Part shown: positions 34,381 through 43,090 of the stretch, one piece after another
Numbering within the stretch: the first letter of the stretch is position 1
Layout: every line of letters starts with the position of its first letter
Source: Bradyrhizobium valentinum
GTDB taxonomy: Bacteria > Pseudomonadota > Alphaproteobacteria > Rhizobiales > Xanthobacteraceae
Length of the DNA: 64,000 nucleotides
Reading direction: 5' to 3'
Assembly (NCBI RefSeq): GCF_001440405.1
Contig: NZ_LLXX01000119.1
Location: 233,916 to 297,915, forward strand
Position numbers and translations under genes: made by a program
The notes under the pieces: model-generated
What the model was told of the DNA's origin: nothing
What the model saw: the letters and a program-made list of their open reading frames with translations, nothing else
The model's database searches: none

Positions 34381-35121
34381 TCAGCGCGATATTTGCCGGC
34401 TGTCTTTCTGCCCGACGACGGCGCGCCGTCGGTATTCATCGCCGATCGCAAAATGTCGTCGCAGTGTCGTATCCGCCCGCTCGGGATCGCGTGCAACGAT
34501 TGCGTCGAAGATGCGCTTGTGATCGTCGATCAAGTACGTTTTCATCGACGGGAAGGCCTGCACGAGTTCGCGGCGGCTGCGGTGCGAATGCGTCAACAGG
34601 CCGGCCATCGAATTGTGCAGGACGACGAGCGTTTCCGAATGGGACGCCAGGACGATCGCACGGTGAAACTCGAAGTCGGCCATGCCGCCCGTATCGGCCT
34701 CGTCGATCGTTTCCGAAATTTTCGCCAGCGCACGCTGCAGGCGCTCGAAATCGGCGATGCTGGCGCGCTCGCAGGCCAGCCGAACGGCCTGACATTCGAT
34801 GGCGATGCGCGCCTGCATCACGTCGTCCACCATGTCGGCCTGCTGGGCCAGCGCGAAGGTGAAGAAATCGTTGAGCACGGAGACGTCCGGACGCGTCACC
34901 ACGGTGCCGATGCGATCACGAATTTCGACGATGCCGAGCATGGTCAAGGCGCGCAGGGCTTCCCGCACAAGCGGTCGGCTGACGCCGAGCTGTGTCGCGA
35001 GCTCGCGTTCGGAGACCAGACGGTCGCCCGGCTTGAGCGAGCCGGCGATCAACCGGTCGCGCAGGAAGGCAAAGACCTTCTGGAAACCCTTCTCACCCTC
35101 AGCCACTCGCTTGAGTTCCAT
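34381..35121 (-). CDS. FadR/GntR-family transcriptional regulator (FCD domain)
   Basis: A 246-residue regulator. The N-terminal GntR winged helix is seen in LIAGSLKPGDRLVSERELATQLGVSR-PLVREALRALTMLGIVE, followed by an all-helical FCD ligand domain (QARIAIECQAVRLACERAS and the His-containing EFHRAIVLASHSET). FCD regulators respond to small organic acids and usually act as repressors. It is the first gene of the operon with the dehydrogenase, importer and isomerase. A TGGT-N3-ACCA operator stands 27 bp upstream, so it likely controls its own operon. ATG at 35121 is used; a TTG at 35130 is possible. Confidence 0.9.
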   Translation of the reverse strand: MELKRVAEGEKGFQKVFAFLRDRLIAGSLKPGDRLVSERELATQLGVSRPLVREALRALTMLGIVEIRDRIGTVVTRPDVSVLNDFFTFALAQQADMVDDVMQARIAIECQAVRLACERASIADFERLQRALAKISETIDEADTGGMADFEFHRAIVLASHSETLVVLHNSMAGLLTHSHRSRRELVQAFPSMKTYLIDDHKRIFDAIVARDPERADTTLRRHFAIGDEYRRRAVVGQKDSRQISR

Positions 35122-35147
35122 TCCCTGCAATCTTTTTGATATTACCT

Positions 35148-35158
35148 TGGTAAGACCA
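35148..35158. promoter_or_regulatory. FadR/GntR-type operator (TGGTAAGACCA)
   Basis: TGGT-AAG-ACCA is a perfect half-site palindrome of the kind bound by FadR-subfamily GntR regulators. It lies 27 bp before the start of the regulator gene, where it would cover the promoter of the whole operon. The regulator encoded at 34381-35121 is the obvious candidate to bind it. Confidence 0.65.
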
Positions 35159-35533
35159 GTAGGATGACCAAGACGCTCGCGTCAAGTCGTTTGATGTACA
35201 GCATCGAGCAACGATCGTTCAAAAATTGGCGATCTCGGGTAAGTCGAGCAGGTCCGCAATGGCAGCGAATTTGAAACCGGCCTCGCTACCTCATCAAGGG
35301 CCGAAGCATCCGCGCGGCGTCGCAAGGCGCTTAGCCCGGGTTCGCTATTCCCTCGAAGCCCGACATCAACCAGTGCGGTTCGCAGTCCCGATTACTGCCC
35401 AACAGCAGATCTCGCACGACGTTTTTCATCCGAAGCCGAAATTGATTTTGTCGATCTACTTCCTTGTCACCGCAGCCGCGCATCGGCCGCGCCCGCGAAG
35501 CTTGCCTGCTCCGCCGGCGCGGCCGTTGGACAT
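35159..35533. other. Intergenic region, no gene seen
   Basis: These 375 bases lie upstream of the FadR-type operon and downstream of the amidohydrolase gene. No conserved gene, RNA or repeat was recognised. Open frames here look like chance. Confidence 0.4.
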
Positions 35534-37042
35534 TTACGCGGCGCGAACGTAGCCGTAGCGCAGGTTCGAGGGCTCCTTGGCCGCCAGCGCATACTCGTTC
35601 TTGAGCGAAGCGAGACGGTCCTCGGAAAAGGCCGGCATCCTGGTGTTCTCAGCCGCTTTCAGCCTGATCTTATAGAATTTGGTGGCGTTGCCGCCGAAGA
35701 TGAGCTGCTTGGCGGCGCTATTGGCGTCGCCGAGCGGCGCAAACCCGTACTTCTTCTGCATGTCCTCGGGAATCTCGAGGCGGCGCAGCGCCTCGATCTG
35801 CCACTGCGGTGAGCCGTACCAGACCGAGTCAGTCCCCCACATGACGTGATCAACCCCCATGCCCTTGATCAGCGTGCCGACCAGCGCGGCGCAGAACTTC
35901 GGATGCGCCACCGCCGAGTTCGCAAAGGACGTGCCGAGCTCGGCATAGACGTTGGTGACGCCGAATTTCTGCGGGATTTCCGAAAGATCCGTGGCCCACT
36001 GGATGCGGCCGGTCTGCTCGAACTCGGCCCAGGCCTTGTCCGGCAGCTCGAGGAACGCCCGCAGCGCCGAGTGATAGATCACGAAGTTCATCTGCGGCCA
36101 GTCCTTTGCCGCCTTTCCGATGTCCCACGCGGTTGCGTATTCCCACACGCCGGCGAACGACTTCTCGTAATCGGGCGGCAGCAGCCCCTTGTGGATGCAC
36201 AGCGTGTTGATGCCGGCCTTCACCGCTTTTTCGTAGAACGGATACATCACCTGCTCGTCGTCGAGCCGCCATGGGAACTTGGAGGGTGCCAGCGGGTCGC
36301 CGATCGTGTAGGACTTCCAGGAATCGGGCTTGTAGACCTCGATCGCCTTGTCGACCTCCTCCATCCAGCCGGGCTGCTTTGGGGTGATGACGCTGTGCGC
36401 CAGCAGGCGGCGCGAACCGGCGAAGTCGTTGATGAGTTCGCGGGCCTTGACGATCTGCTCGTTGGACAGAAGCCACCAGCTCGGATCGTCGAATGGTGCG
36501 CCGCTCAAGAGCGCCATGTGGGTGTCGCTGTCGTAGTAGATCTCTTTCACATAGTTCATGAACTTGTAACGGGCGAGCGAGGAGACGCCCTCCTCCTTCA
36601 TCTTCGGGTTCCAGTGCTGGCTCGCAAAGTCCGCCAGCCCCAAAAGCTCCTTGTGATCGAAGTCGTCGCGCACGAAATGGGTCTGGACGTCGAAGATGAA
36701 TTGGCCGGCGAGGCCTTGCGCGCGCGCCAGCATCAGCTCGGGCTCGCGGGCCTCTGCAGGTGCAACCTGGAAAACATTGCCGTAGACGTCGTTCATTGCG
36801 AGAAATGCCGCAGCCATGCCGCAACTCGTGTGCAGGAACTGCCTGCGACTCAAGCCGAGGTGCTTGCCGTTCAGGTCGGCGAGATCGTTGATCCGTGCCT
36901 CGACCTTCTTCTGTGTAGCGCTCTGCGGGGGCGGGAGATACTCGCCGTTGGAAACAATTTGAGTGGGGATCGGCGTTGCCGCCGATGCTGCCTCGGCACC
37001 CGCAACGAGGCGCTGCTCCCGTTCACTAAGCCAAGTGCTCAT
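35534..37042 (-). CDS. Tat-exported amidohydrolase family protein (amidohydrolase_2 type)
   Basis: A 502-residue protein. A twin-arginine motif (LSRRQFLHTSCGMAAAF) is set far inside, after ~64 residues, unusually late for a Tat signal. The body is a TIM-barrel metal hydrolase of the ACMSD/amidohydrolase_2 type: IFDVQTHFVRDDF near the start (H-containing strand 1), INTLCIHKGLLP, NFVIYHSALRAF and HVMWGTDSVWYGSPQWQIEA with the catalytic Asp. Family members decarboxylate or hydrolyse cyclic and carboxylated substrates. ATG at 37042 follows GGGAGGAG. The gene is single, and the substrate is unknown. Confidence 0.85.
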   Translation of the reverse strand: MSTWLSEREQRLVAGAEAASAATPIPTQIVSNGEYLPPPQSATQKKVEARINDLADLNGKHLGLSRRQFLHTSCGMAAAFLAMNDVYGNVFQVAPAEAREPELMLARAQGLAGQFIFDVQTHFVRDDFDHKELLGLADFASQHWNPKMKEEGVSSLARYKFMNYVKEIYYDSDTHMALLSGAPFDDPSWWLLSNEQIVKARELINDFAGSRRLLAHSVITPKQPGWMEEVDKAIEVYKPDSWKSYTIGDPLAPSKFPWRLDDEQVMYPFYEKAVKAGINTLCIHKGLLPPDYEKSFAGVWEYATAWDIGKAAKDWPQMNFVIYHSALRAFLELPDKAWAEFEQTGRIQWATDLSEIPQKFGVTNVYAELGTSFANSAVAHPKFCAALVGTLIKGMGVDHVMWGTDSVWYGSPQWQIEALRRLEIPEDMQKKYGFAPLGDANSAAKQLIFGGNATKFYKIRLKAAENTRMPAFSEDRLASLKNEYALAAKEPSNLRYGYVRAA

Positions 37043-37383
37043 CGTTCTCCTCCCTTGTTGATGATCGAAGCGCGTGCCGGTCGTTGCCCGCATGGAGGTT
37101 GCGTGCGTCTGGCTGCTTCAGAGCGGTTGGCAGGCCGGCTCGTCGCGCCGTCCCGGGCTCGCTCAAAAATTGCATCGCAGCCGCACATGACGCGACGAAT
37201 TCAACGCTCAAATTTCCATGATCGCAAGCGGAGTAATCCGGCAGCCGCACTGTCCCAACTCATTTCGCTTCTGATCGTTTTCAGAACTTGAGAACGAAAC
37301 ACTTTTAGCTGTGTGGGGGTACTTGGGGATCTGCCCAGCAGCGGCGCCGTGCCGGGGAAGCGACGATGCGGCGCATCGCGACT

Positions 37384-37785
37384 TCAAACCGGCTCGGGCA
37401 AGACGTCATCTTGTTTGGATACGGCGGCAGTCAGGCTGATCGGCCCAGAGGATGAGCTTCCGTGACCGATACGACGACATGCCCCGCAGGAAGTAAAGTT
37501 GGGCACTCTGCATACGAACTTGGGATTCTGCTCGGACGTCAAACAGTCGTCCTCCGTCACGAGGCGCGAAACAGCCATACGATCTCCACCATACATCAAA
37601 TCAAGGGGTGTGGCCGAGGTCGAGGCATTCCGCAACACGAAAACGAGCAGCCAACTTATCCGCACTGCGGCTCTGCGAAGAAACAGTCCCTTCGGTGTAG
37701 CGTAGTCTTCATCGCCCTCGGCCGATGAGTCTTTCGAGACTTCCGGAACGGCCCGGCGGGAAACGGCGTGCATCGCATCGTACAT
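37384..37785 (-). CDS. Possible small hypothetical protein
   Basis: A 133-residue frame whose ATG at 37785 follows AGGAG by six bases, a good ribosome site. It has one hydrophobic stretch (VRISWLLVFVL, about residues 37-47) that could be a signal or membrane anchor, and four cysteines in the C-terminal half (DDCLTS, FVCRVP and SCGACRRIG). I recognise no family, and the composition is not clearly coding. It stands alone in a gap of 1.2 kb. The 37.04-37.38 kb stretch before it has nothing recognisable. Confidence 0.35.
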   Translation of the reverse strand: MYDAMHAVSRRAVPEVSKDSSAEGDEDYATPKGLFLRRAAVRISWLLVFVLRNASTSATPLDLMYGGDRMAVSRLVTEDDCLTSEQNPKFVCRVPNFTSCGACRRIGHGSSSSGPISLTAAVSKQDDVLPEPV

Positions 37786-38000
37786 GTAACGCTCCTGCTT
37801 CGTTGAGCGTGCGCACGATGAAGTCCGGATGTCGCAGAACTTTGCCGACCGCTGCCGGAAATTGTCGCGATCTGTCTCAGGAATGCTGCATTGCATAGTT
37901 CGCGACAGTTGCGGCCAAGGTTGATGGCCACTCCTGTCATCCGCTCTTCAATGATCTTGCTCTCGATGCAGCTTCTCGATTCGCATCAGGCATACCGGTC

Positions 38001-38059
38001 TGCGACAATTTGCGACAAAGATGGTTCACCGGGACAACGTTCTGCGACAGCTTGCGCCT
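38001..38059 (+). promoter_or_regulatory. Phased direct repeats, candidate response-regulator sites
   Basis: TGCGACA occurs at 38001 and 38011 (10-bp period) and again at 38043 followed by TGCGCCT at 38053 (10-bp period). OmpR/PhoB-type regulators bind such 10-11 bp phased repeats as dimers. An OmpR-type regulator gene starts 230 bp downstream. Related single copies lie nearby (CGCGACAGTTGCGG near 37904 and an inverted one near 37835). The remaining 37.79-38.29 kb gap has no gene. Confidence 0.4.
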
Positions 38060-38289
38060 AAATTGTTTCAGCCAGATCGGGGAATCATGCACATGAGGCC
38101 GGTTCCCGCTCGGATCGGCCGGCATCGGCATCGGGGTCCTGCGATCCCGATCCGATGCCGCGACGCTGTCAGTGAAGCCAGCCACAAGCATTTGATTTCG
38201 GTCGATCATATGCGGCCGATACATTCTGTTACACTTTTTCGATGGGTTGGGTGCAGGACTTCAGTATGATCCGGGGCGGAGCAAACTAG

Positions 38290-39009
38290 ATGGACTCGGC
38301 ACCTCACATCGCCGTAGTAGATGATCATCGCGATATTCGCGATCTGGTCGGCAAATACTTGATGCAGCATGGCTACCGCATCAGCCTTGCGGAGAGCGCT
38401 ATTGCACTTCGCCGCTTGCTCGAACGAAGTGCTCTGGACCTGGTAGTTCTTGACGTCATGATGCCGGGCGAGGACGGACTGTCCCTGTGCCGCCATCTGC
38501 GCAGCACCACGGATCTACCCGTTATCCTGTTGACTGCGATGGCTGAGGAGACCGATCGAATCGTCGGCCTGGAAGTAGGTGCCGATGACTACGTGAGCAA
38601 GCCATTCAATCCCCGCGAACTTCTCGCCCGTATCAAAGCAGTGCTTCGACGAGTCCAAAGCCTGCCGCCGCAAAAGGGCCGGCTCGCGACCAAGGTCGTG
38701 CGCTTCGATCGGTGGACCTTCGAGGTCAACCGGCGCGAGTTGGTTGGACACGACGGCGTCGCAGTGCCGCTCAGCACGGCGGAGTTCCGCCTCTTGTGCG
38801 CATTTCTCGATCATCCGGGCCTGGTACTCAGCCGCAATCAGCTCCTTGACCTGACGGTCGGCCGGGATGCCGATCCATTCGACAGGAGCATCGACAATCA
38901 GGTCAGCCGCTTGCGGAAAAAGATCGAGGCCGATCCGAAAGCACCAGCCTTGATCAAGACGCACTGGGGCGGTGGATACAGCCTCGCCGCGCAGGTCGAG
39001 CAGCCATGA
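38290..39009 (+). CDS. OmpR-family response regulator
   Basis: A 239-residue regulator. The receiver shows IAVVDDHRD, Asp55 in LVVLDVMMPGEDG as phospho-acceptor and Lys in DDYVSKPFN. The C-terminal winged helix reads LSTAEFRLLCAFLDHPGLVL and DRSIDNQVSRLRKKIE. Its stop codon overlaps the ATG of the sensor gene (ATGA), so the two are coupled. It probably controls its own operon through the phased repeats at 38001-38059. Confidence 0.93.
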   Translation: MDSAPHIAVVDDHRDIRDLVGKYLMQHGYRISLAESAIALRRLLERSALDLVVLDVMMPGEDGLSLCRHLRSTTDLPVILLTAMAEETDRIVGLEVGADDYVSKPFNPRELLARIKAVLRRVQSLPPQKGRLATKVVRFDRWTFEVNRRELVGHDGVAVPLSTAEFRLLCAFLDHPGLVLSRNQLLDLTVGRDADPFDRSIDNQVSRLRKKIEADPKAPALIKTHWGGGYSLAAQVEQP

Positions 39010-40538
39010 TGAGCTTATGGAAGCGTAGTCTTGCGGCCCGTTTCATCTGTTTTACCCTGCTGTCTTTAATGCTGTCACAAGCAATCGTGTTCTTCATTTC
39101 GTGGGATGAGCACGGGCAGGCAATTCGGAAGACTGCCAAGGGCGAGATACTCAGCCGGTGCGCTTCGCTCGCGCGGGTATTGGAGGCGACGCCTCCGGCG
39201 CTTCAAACAGATATCCTCAACGCCAGTAACACCAGTACGGCGAGATATTGGATATCGGCTAACGGTCTGAAGGATGCCTCCGCGTGGCGTGAGGAAGCAT
39301 GGGAACGTTTGGCTCAGCCATTGCCGCGCGTGTCCTTTCCCGGCCATACCGTCCCGGCCGAGGCGAGACCGGATTTCGCCCGAAATAATGCCAGCGGCGG
39401 CAGCGCCGCCTCCTCGCAATGGATCGATTTAAAGCCGGAAGCCTGGCCGCTGTCTCGACCAGCGAAATTTCTTTATCTCGATGACGCCACCGGCATGGGA
39501 CTGGCCGTTCGATTGGCGAACGGCGCATGGCTGAACACTGCATTTGCCAAACCCGCGCAAGACGGCTTCTGGACCTCCAAATCGACCGTTACTCTCGGCC
39601 TCTCGGCGTTGTTGTTGTCGATCATTGCTGTATTCGCCGCTCGAGGCATCGCGCAACCATTACGCCGCCTGGCCGTAGCGGCCGAAGCCCTGGGCCGTGG
39701 TCAGGAGATCGTACCGCTGCCGGAAACCGGGCCCGACGATATCCGACGTACCGCCGAGGCATTCAATCGCATGCAAGCGCGCCTGCACCGTTTCGTCGAC
39801 GACCGCACCAGAATGCTGGCCGCCATCGGCCATGATCTGCGCACACCTCTAACCTCGCTCCGTTTGCGTGCGGAATTCGTGCCCGACGAGGACATCCGCG
39901 AGAAAATGCTCTCCACAATTGCCGAGATCCAGACGATGACAGAGGCGACTCTCGCATTCGCTCGCGAAGACGCAACCGCAGAAAGCACGCGGAACGTGGA
40001 CCTCTCGGCTCTCGTGGAAAGTCTCTGCGATGATCTCGCTGAACTCGGTTATGACATCTCCTTTTCTGAAGGGCAGAAAATCAGCTATAGCTGCCGACCA
40101 GACGCACTGCGCCGCGCGTGCCGCAACCTCGTCGAAAATGCCATCCGGTATGGCGAGCGAGCGCGCGTCAGCGTGGAAAGGCAAGCGGATAGTGTCGAAA
40201 TCACCGTCTCGGACGACGGCCCCGGTATTCCAGACAGCGCCAAAGAGCAGGTTTTTACGCCGTTTTTCCGGATGGAGAATTCCCGGAACCGCGAAACAGG
40301 AGGCGTAGGTCTCGGCCTTTCCATTGCCCGGACCATTGTCCGCCACCACGGCGGCGATATCGTCTTAACCAACACGCAGAAGGGGCTACAGGCGACCATT
40401 AGCCTGCCAGCGCAGGACAGCGGGCCGCCTCCTCCCATCAGCCGCCCGGTCGCAGGAGCGAAGGACGTTACCAACGCCCTCGAAGCGGCAAAACCTTCGG
40501 TGGCCACGATGTTGCAGCGCGCGTCGAAATCATATTGA
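39006..40538 (+). CDS. Two-component sensor histidine kinase
   Basis: A 510-residue membrane kinase: helix 1 (FICFTLLSLMLSQAIVFFIS), a periplasmic sensor of ~150 residues, helix 2 (VTLGLSALLLSIIAVFAAR), HAMP, HisKA with AAIGHDLRTPLTSLRLRAEF, and HATPase_c with NLVENAIRYG, DDGPGIP and GVGLGLSIART. The signal is unknown. ATG at 39006 overlaps the regulator stop. The C-terminal ~35 residues after ATISLPAQDSG are an unrecognised tail. Confidence 0.92.
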   Translation: MMSLWKRSLAARFICFTLLSLMLSQAIVFFISWDEHGQAIRKTAKGEILSRCASLARVLEATPPALQTDILNASNTSTARYWISANGLKDASAWREEAWERLAQPLPRVSFPGHTVPAEARPDFARNNASGGSAASSQWIDLKPEAWPLSRPAKFLYLDDATGMGLAVRLANGAWLNTAFAKPAQDGFWTSKSTVTLGLSALLLSIIAVFAARGIAQPLRRLAVAAEALGRGQEIVPLPETGPDDIRRTAEAFNRMQARLHRFVDDRTRMLAAIGHDLRTPLTSLRLRAEFVPDEDIREKMLSTIAEIQTMTEATLAFAREDATAESTRNVDLSALVESLCDDLAELGYDISFSEGQKISYSCRPDALRRACRNLVENAIRYGERARVSVERQADSVEITVSDDGPGIPDSAKEQVFTPFFRMENSRNRETGGVGLGLSIARTIVRHHGGDIVLTNTQKGLQATISLPAQDSGPPPPISRPVAGAKDVTNALEAAKPSVATMLQRASKSY

Positions 40539-40779
40539 TCACCCAGCAGACCGCCGATTGATCGATTCCATTCGAATGGGTGCCTGCAGCTTGATTGGGT
40601 GTGCCTGTCAGCCGCAAACCCATTTGGGATTTCGTCATTTCCTCGTTCAGACTCGACTGGACGAACGCATCGTGGGCGGCGCAAGCAAATTATCAGTTGC
40701 AACGGTGTCCCTTCCCGAAGGGTGCAGGTTGCTGCAAACTGCCTATGTAGCCTGCGATTCGTAGATGTCTTGAGGAGCC

Positions 40780-41049
40780 ATGAACGAGACTTTGATATCC
40801 GCCTGCATGATGTTTCTCGTTCCGGCAACGCTTTTGTTTGGCGCTTTAGGTGTCGCGAACTCGTCCTTTCTCAAGGTGCTGGTCTGCTTGCTTGGCGTGG
40901 CCACGACAGGACTATGGCTTTACCGCATATGGTGGTGGACAAACCTGTCTTTGATTGATCGCAGAACGGCGCTTGGCCTCGCGGGCATGTTTGCGTGCGC
41001 GTGGCTAGTGACATTCCTGGTGCAGTTGAAGAATGTGTTCTCGCGCTGA
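40780..41049 (+). CDS. Small membrane protein of unknown function
   Basis: An 89-residue protein with three hydrophobic helices (ISACMMFLVPATLLFGALGV, FLKVLVCLLGVATTGLWLY and LAGMFACAWLVTFLVQL). GAGGAG precedes the ATG by a good distance. No known family is recognised. It is convergent with the next small gene at 41065-41244, whose stop is 15 bp away. A role in membrane stress would fit the neighbourhood but is only positional inference. Confidence 0.7.
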   Translation: MNETLISACMMFLVPATLLFGALGVANSSFLKVLVCLLGVATTGLWLYRIWWWTNLSLIDRRTALGLAGMFACAWLVTFLVQLKNVFSR

Positions 41050-41064
41050 CCGGGATATCCCCAA

Positions 41065-41244
41065 TCAAGGCCCCGCAGCGATGCGAATACCCAGGGCCAG
41101 AAGAGCGCAGCCCACAAGGCCGGCCATGAAGACCGCACGCATCCACGGCTTGCGCAGAATGATCTCGCCCTGCCGTGCCTTCTCGCCGGGGTAGGCTCGG
41201 GAACCATCCGAATGTCGGCCCGTCGGATTTTGCTTTTCAGGCAT
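41065..41244 (-). CDS. Small single-helix membrane protein
   Basis: A 59-residue protein. The N-terminal half is polar (PEKQNPTGRHSDG), followed by ARQGEIILRKPW and one membrane helix (AVFMAGLVGCALLALGI). The pattern GE-KARQGEIILR before a single helix resembles short conserved proteins I remember from Bradyrhizobium, without known function. AAGGCGG lies just before the ATG at 41244. It is transcribed toward the 40780 gene and away from the Do protease, whose promoter is further upstream. Confidence 0.6.
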   Translation of the reverse strand: MPEKQNPTGRHSDGSRAYPGEKARQGEIILRKPWMRAVFMAGLVGCALLALGIRIAAGP

Positions 41245-41427
41245 TTGCGTACCGCCTTGGCAAGATACCGCGGATACTCCACGAAGGAGTTCCTGATGGA
41301 ACGCGCCCCCGCGTCATCGCGTTGCCGATAATGTCAATGGAATAACTATCTATGTCACGAATTGATCCTTTGACGAGGCACCGGGTTAACGCACCTACCA
41401 GTCGAGCCCGCCGCAACGTTCAATCCG

Positions 41428-42918
41428 TCAACTGACGGGAATGGCGACAAATCGCGTTGCCTGGTTTGACTTTACCCGCGCCAATGCGATGCGCTTGCCC
41501 TTGCTTTGAACTTCGGTCAGCGCCTTGTAGAAGTCGGCAGGAGTCTTCACGGCGTTGCCGCCTACGTCGAGAATAACATCCCCGGTCGAAAGTCCGCTCT
41601 CAGCCGCAACACCCCCAGGGTCAAGATCGGCGACAATGACACCCGGGACACCGGGACCAAAGTTGTCCGCAGGCATCAGGGTCAGCCCGACGTTTGGTTT
41701 ATTGCCGTCCGCCGTCGGTGATTCCGATTTCTCAGCAATCGAGCGGCTCTCAGGAACCGGAAGCTCGCCCAGCGTTATGCTGATATTTTTTTGCTCGTTC
41801 TGACGGATCAGGCCAAGCTCGATTGATTTGCCGGGAGCCATATCGCTGACCCTCTTTATCAAGTCGCGATCATTGCTGGCTGGCTGGCCGGCAACCGAAG
41901 TGATGACGTCGCCGGGCGCGATATCGGCTTTCGCAGCCGGGCTGTCCGGTTGGATTTCGGTAACCAAGACGCCGTAGACCGGCTTGTTGAGACCGAGACC
42001 CTCCACGATGTCGGGACTCACCGATTGAACCTCGACGCCGATCCAGCCACGGGAGACGGTACCGTTCTGCTTGAGTCTTTCCGCGATCGTCTTCACCGTT
42101 TCCGCTGGAATCGCAAAGCCGACACCGACCGAGCCGCCTGTCGGCGAAAATATTGCACTGTTGATGCCAATCACTTTGCCGCTAACATCGAAGGTCGGTC
42201 CCCCGGAGCTGCCTTGATTGACCGGCGCATCGATTTGGATGAAGTCGTTGTAGGGACCAATGATATCGCGCGCGCGGGCCGAGACAATTCCAGCCGTCAC
42301 CGTCCCACCGAGTCCAAATGGGTTGCCGACGGCAAGAACCCGCGCACCAATCCGAGGCGCCTTGTCAGCGATCTGGGCAACCGGGAATTCCTTTTCGCCT
42401 TCTATCTTGAGCAGCGCGAGATCTGTTTTCGGGTCGGCGCCAACCAGCTTCGCAGGGTAAATCCTGCCGTCGTCGGTGGTGACCTCAATTTTTTCGCTGC
42501 GCCTGACCAGATGGCTGGTCGTCATGGCGTATCCATCCGACGATATGAAGAAGCCTGATCCCAGAGTGGTGGCGATACGGGGCTGCGAGGTGCCTCGGCC
42601 ACCCATCGGCACATCGGAACGATTCGAGGGCGCGCCGCGACCGGAAGGCTGTTCCTCTTGGTCTTCGTCCTGCTCTACCTTCGCGCGCACCCCCACGACC
42701 GTCGGCTTGATGCGATCCACGAGATCTTCAAAGCCCACCGGCAGTGCGGCAGATCGGAAGCCAACGGCGGGATTGTACCAGGAGTACAGCTCTCTCCACG
42801 TGGAGGCATTCAATCCATCCAGCCAGGCAGCCGTTCCGACTCCGAGAATTCCGATCACAAGAATAGAGGCAGCGAGAATGGCGCGGCGCATCTTACCAGC
42901 GGTACGTTTTTCGGCCAT
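41428..42918 (-). CDS. Do-family (DegP/DegQ) serine endoprotease
   Basis: A 496-residue periplasmic protease and chaperone. After a membrane or signal segment (AILAASILVIGILGVGTAAW) comes a trypsin-like domain with the triad His136 (TTSHLV), Asp166 (KTDLALL) and Ser238 (NQGSSGGP), then two PDZ domains, the first near GWIGVEVQSVSP and the second near PGVIVADLDPGGVAA. It degrades or refolds damaged envelope proteins. A GGAGAAGG site supports ATG at 42918. A charged insert before the protease domain (DEDQEEQ) is a minor oddity. No stress promoter was recognised. Confidence 0.93.
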   Translation of the reverse strand: MAEKRTAGKMRRAILAASILVIGILGVGTAAWLDGLNASTWRELYSWYNPAVGFRSAALPVGFEDLVDRIKPTVVGVRAKVEQDEDQEEQPSGRGAPSNRSDVPMGGRGTSQPRIATTLGSGFFISSDGYAMTTSHLVRRSEKIEVTTDDGRIYPAKLVGADPKTDLALLKIEGEKEFPVAQIADKAPRIGARVLAVGNPFGLGGTVTAGIVSARARDIIGPYNDFIQIDAPVNQGSSGGPTFDVSGKVIGINSAIFSPTGGSVGVGFAIPAETVKTIAERLKQNGTVSRGWIGVEVQSVSPDIVEGLGLNKPVYGVLVTEIQPDSPAAKADIAPGDVITSVAGQPASNDRDLIKRVSDMAPGKSIELGLIRQNEQKNISITLGELPVPESRSIAEKSESPTADGNKPNVGLTLMPADNFGPGVPGVIVADLDPGGVAAESGLSTGDVILDVGGNAVKTPADFYKALTEVQSKGKRIALARVKSNQATRFVAIPVS

Positions 42919-43090
42919 GAGCCTTCTCCGTTCGCCCCAATCCAGACCTACCCGGCGGCCCTCCAGCACCCGATGAGCATTGAATTCAAGTAGTCACTCT
43001 CGTCTCAGCCGAGGCACACAGAAACAGTTGCCCTCGGGATTCCATGTGCTTCTGGCGGCCGAACCCTTGAGGGCGCAGCGGCGCAATCCC

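Noticed and set aside
37656..38224. Two open frames on the minus strand in the gap before the two-component operon
   Set aside because: Low-complexity or random composition and they cross the TGCGACA repeats.
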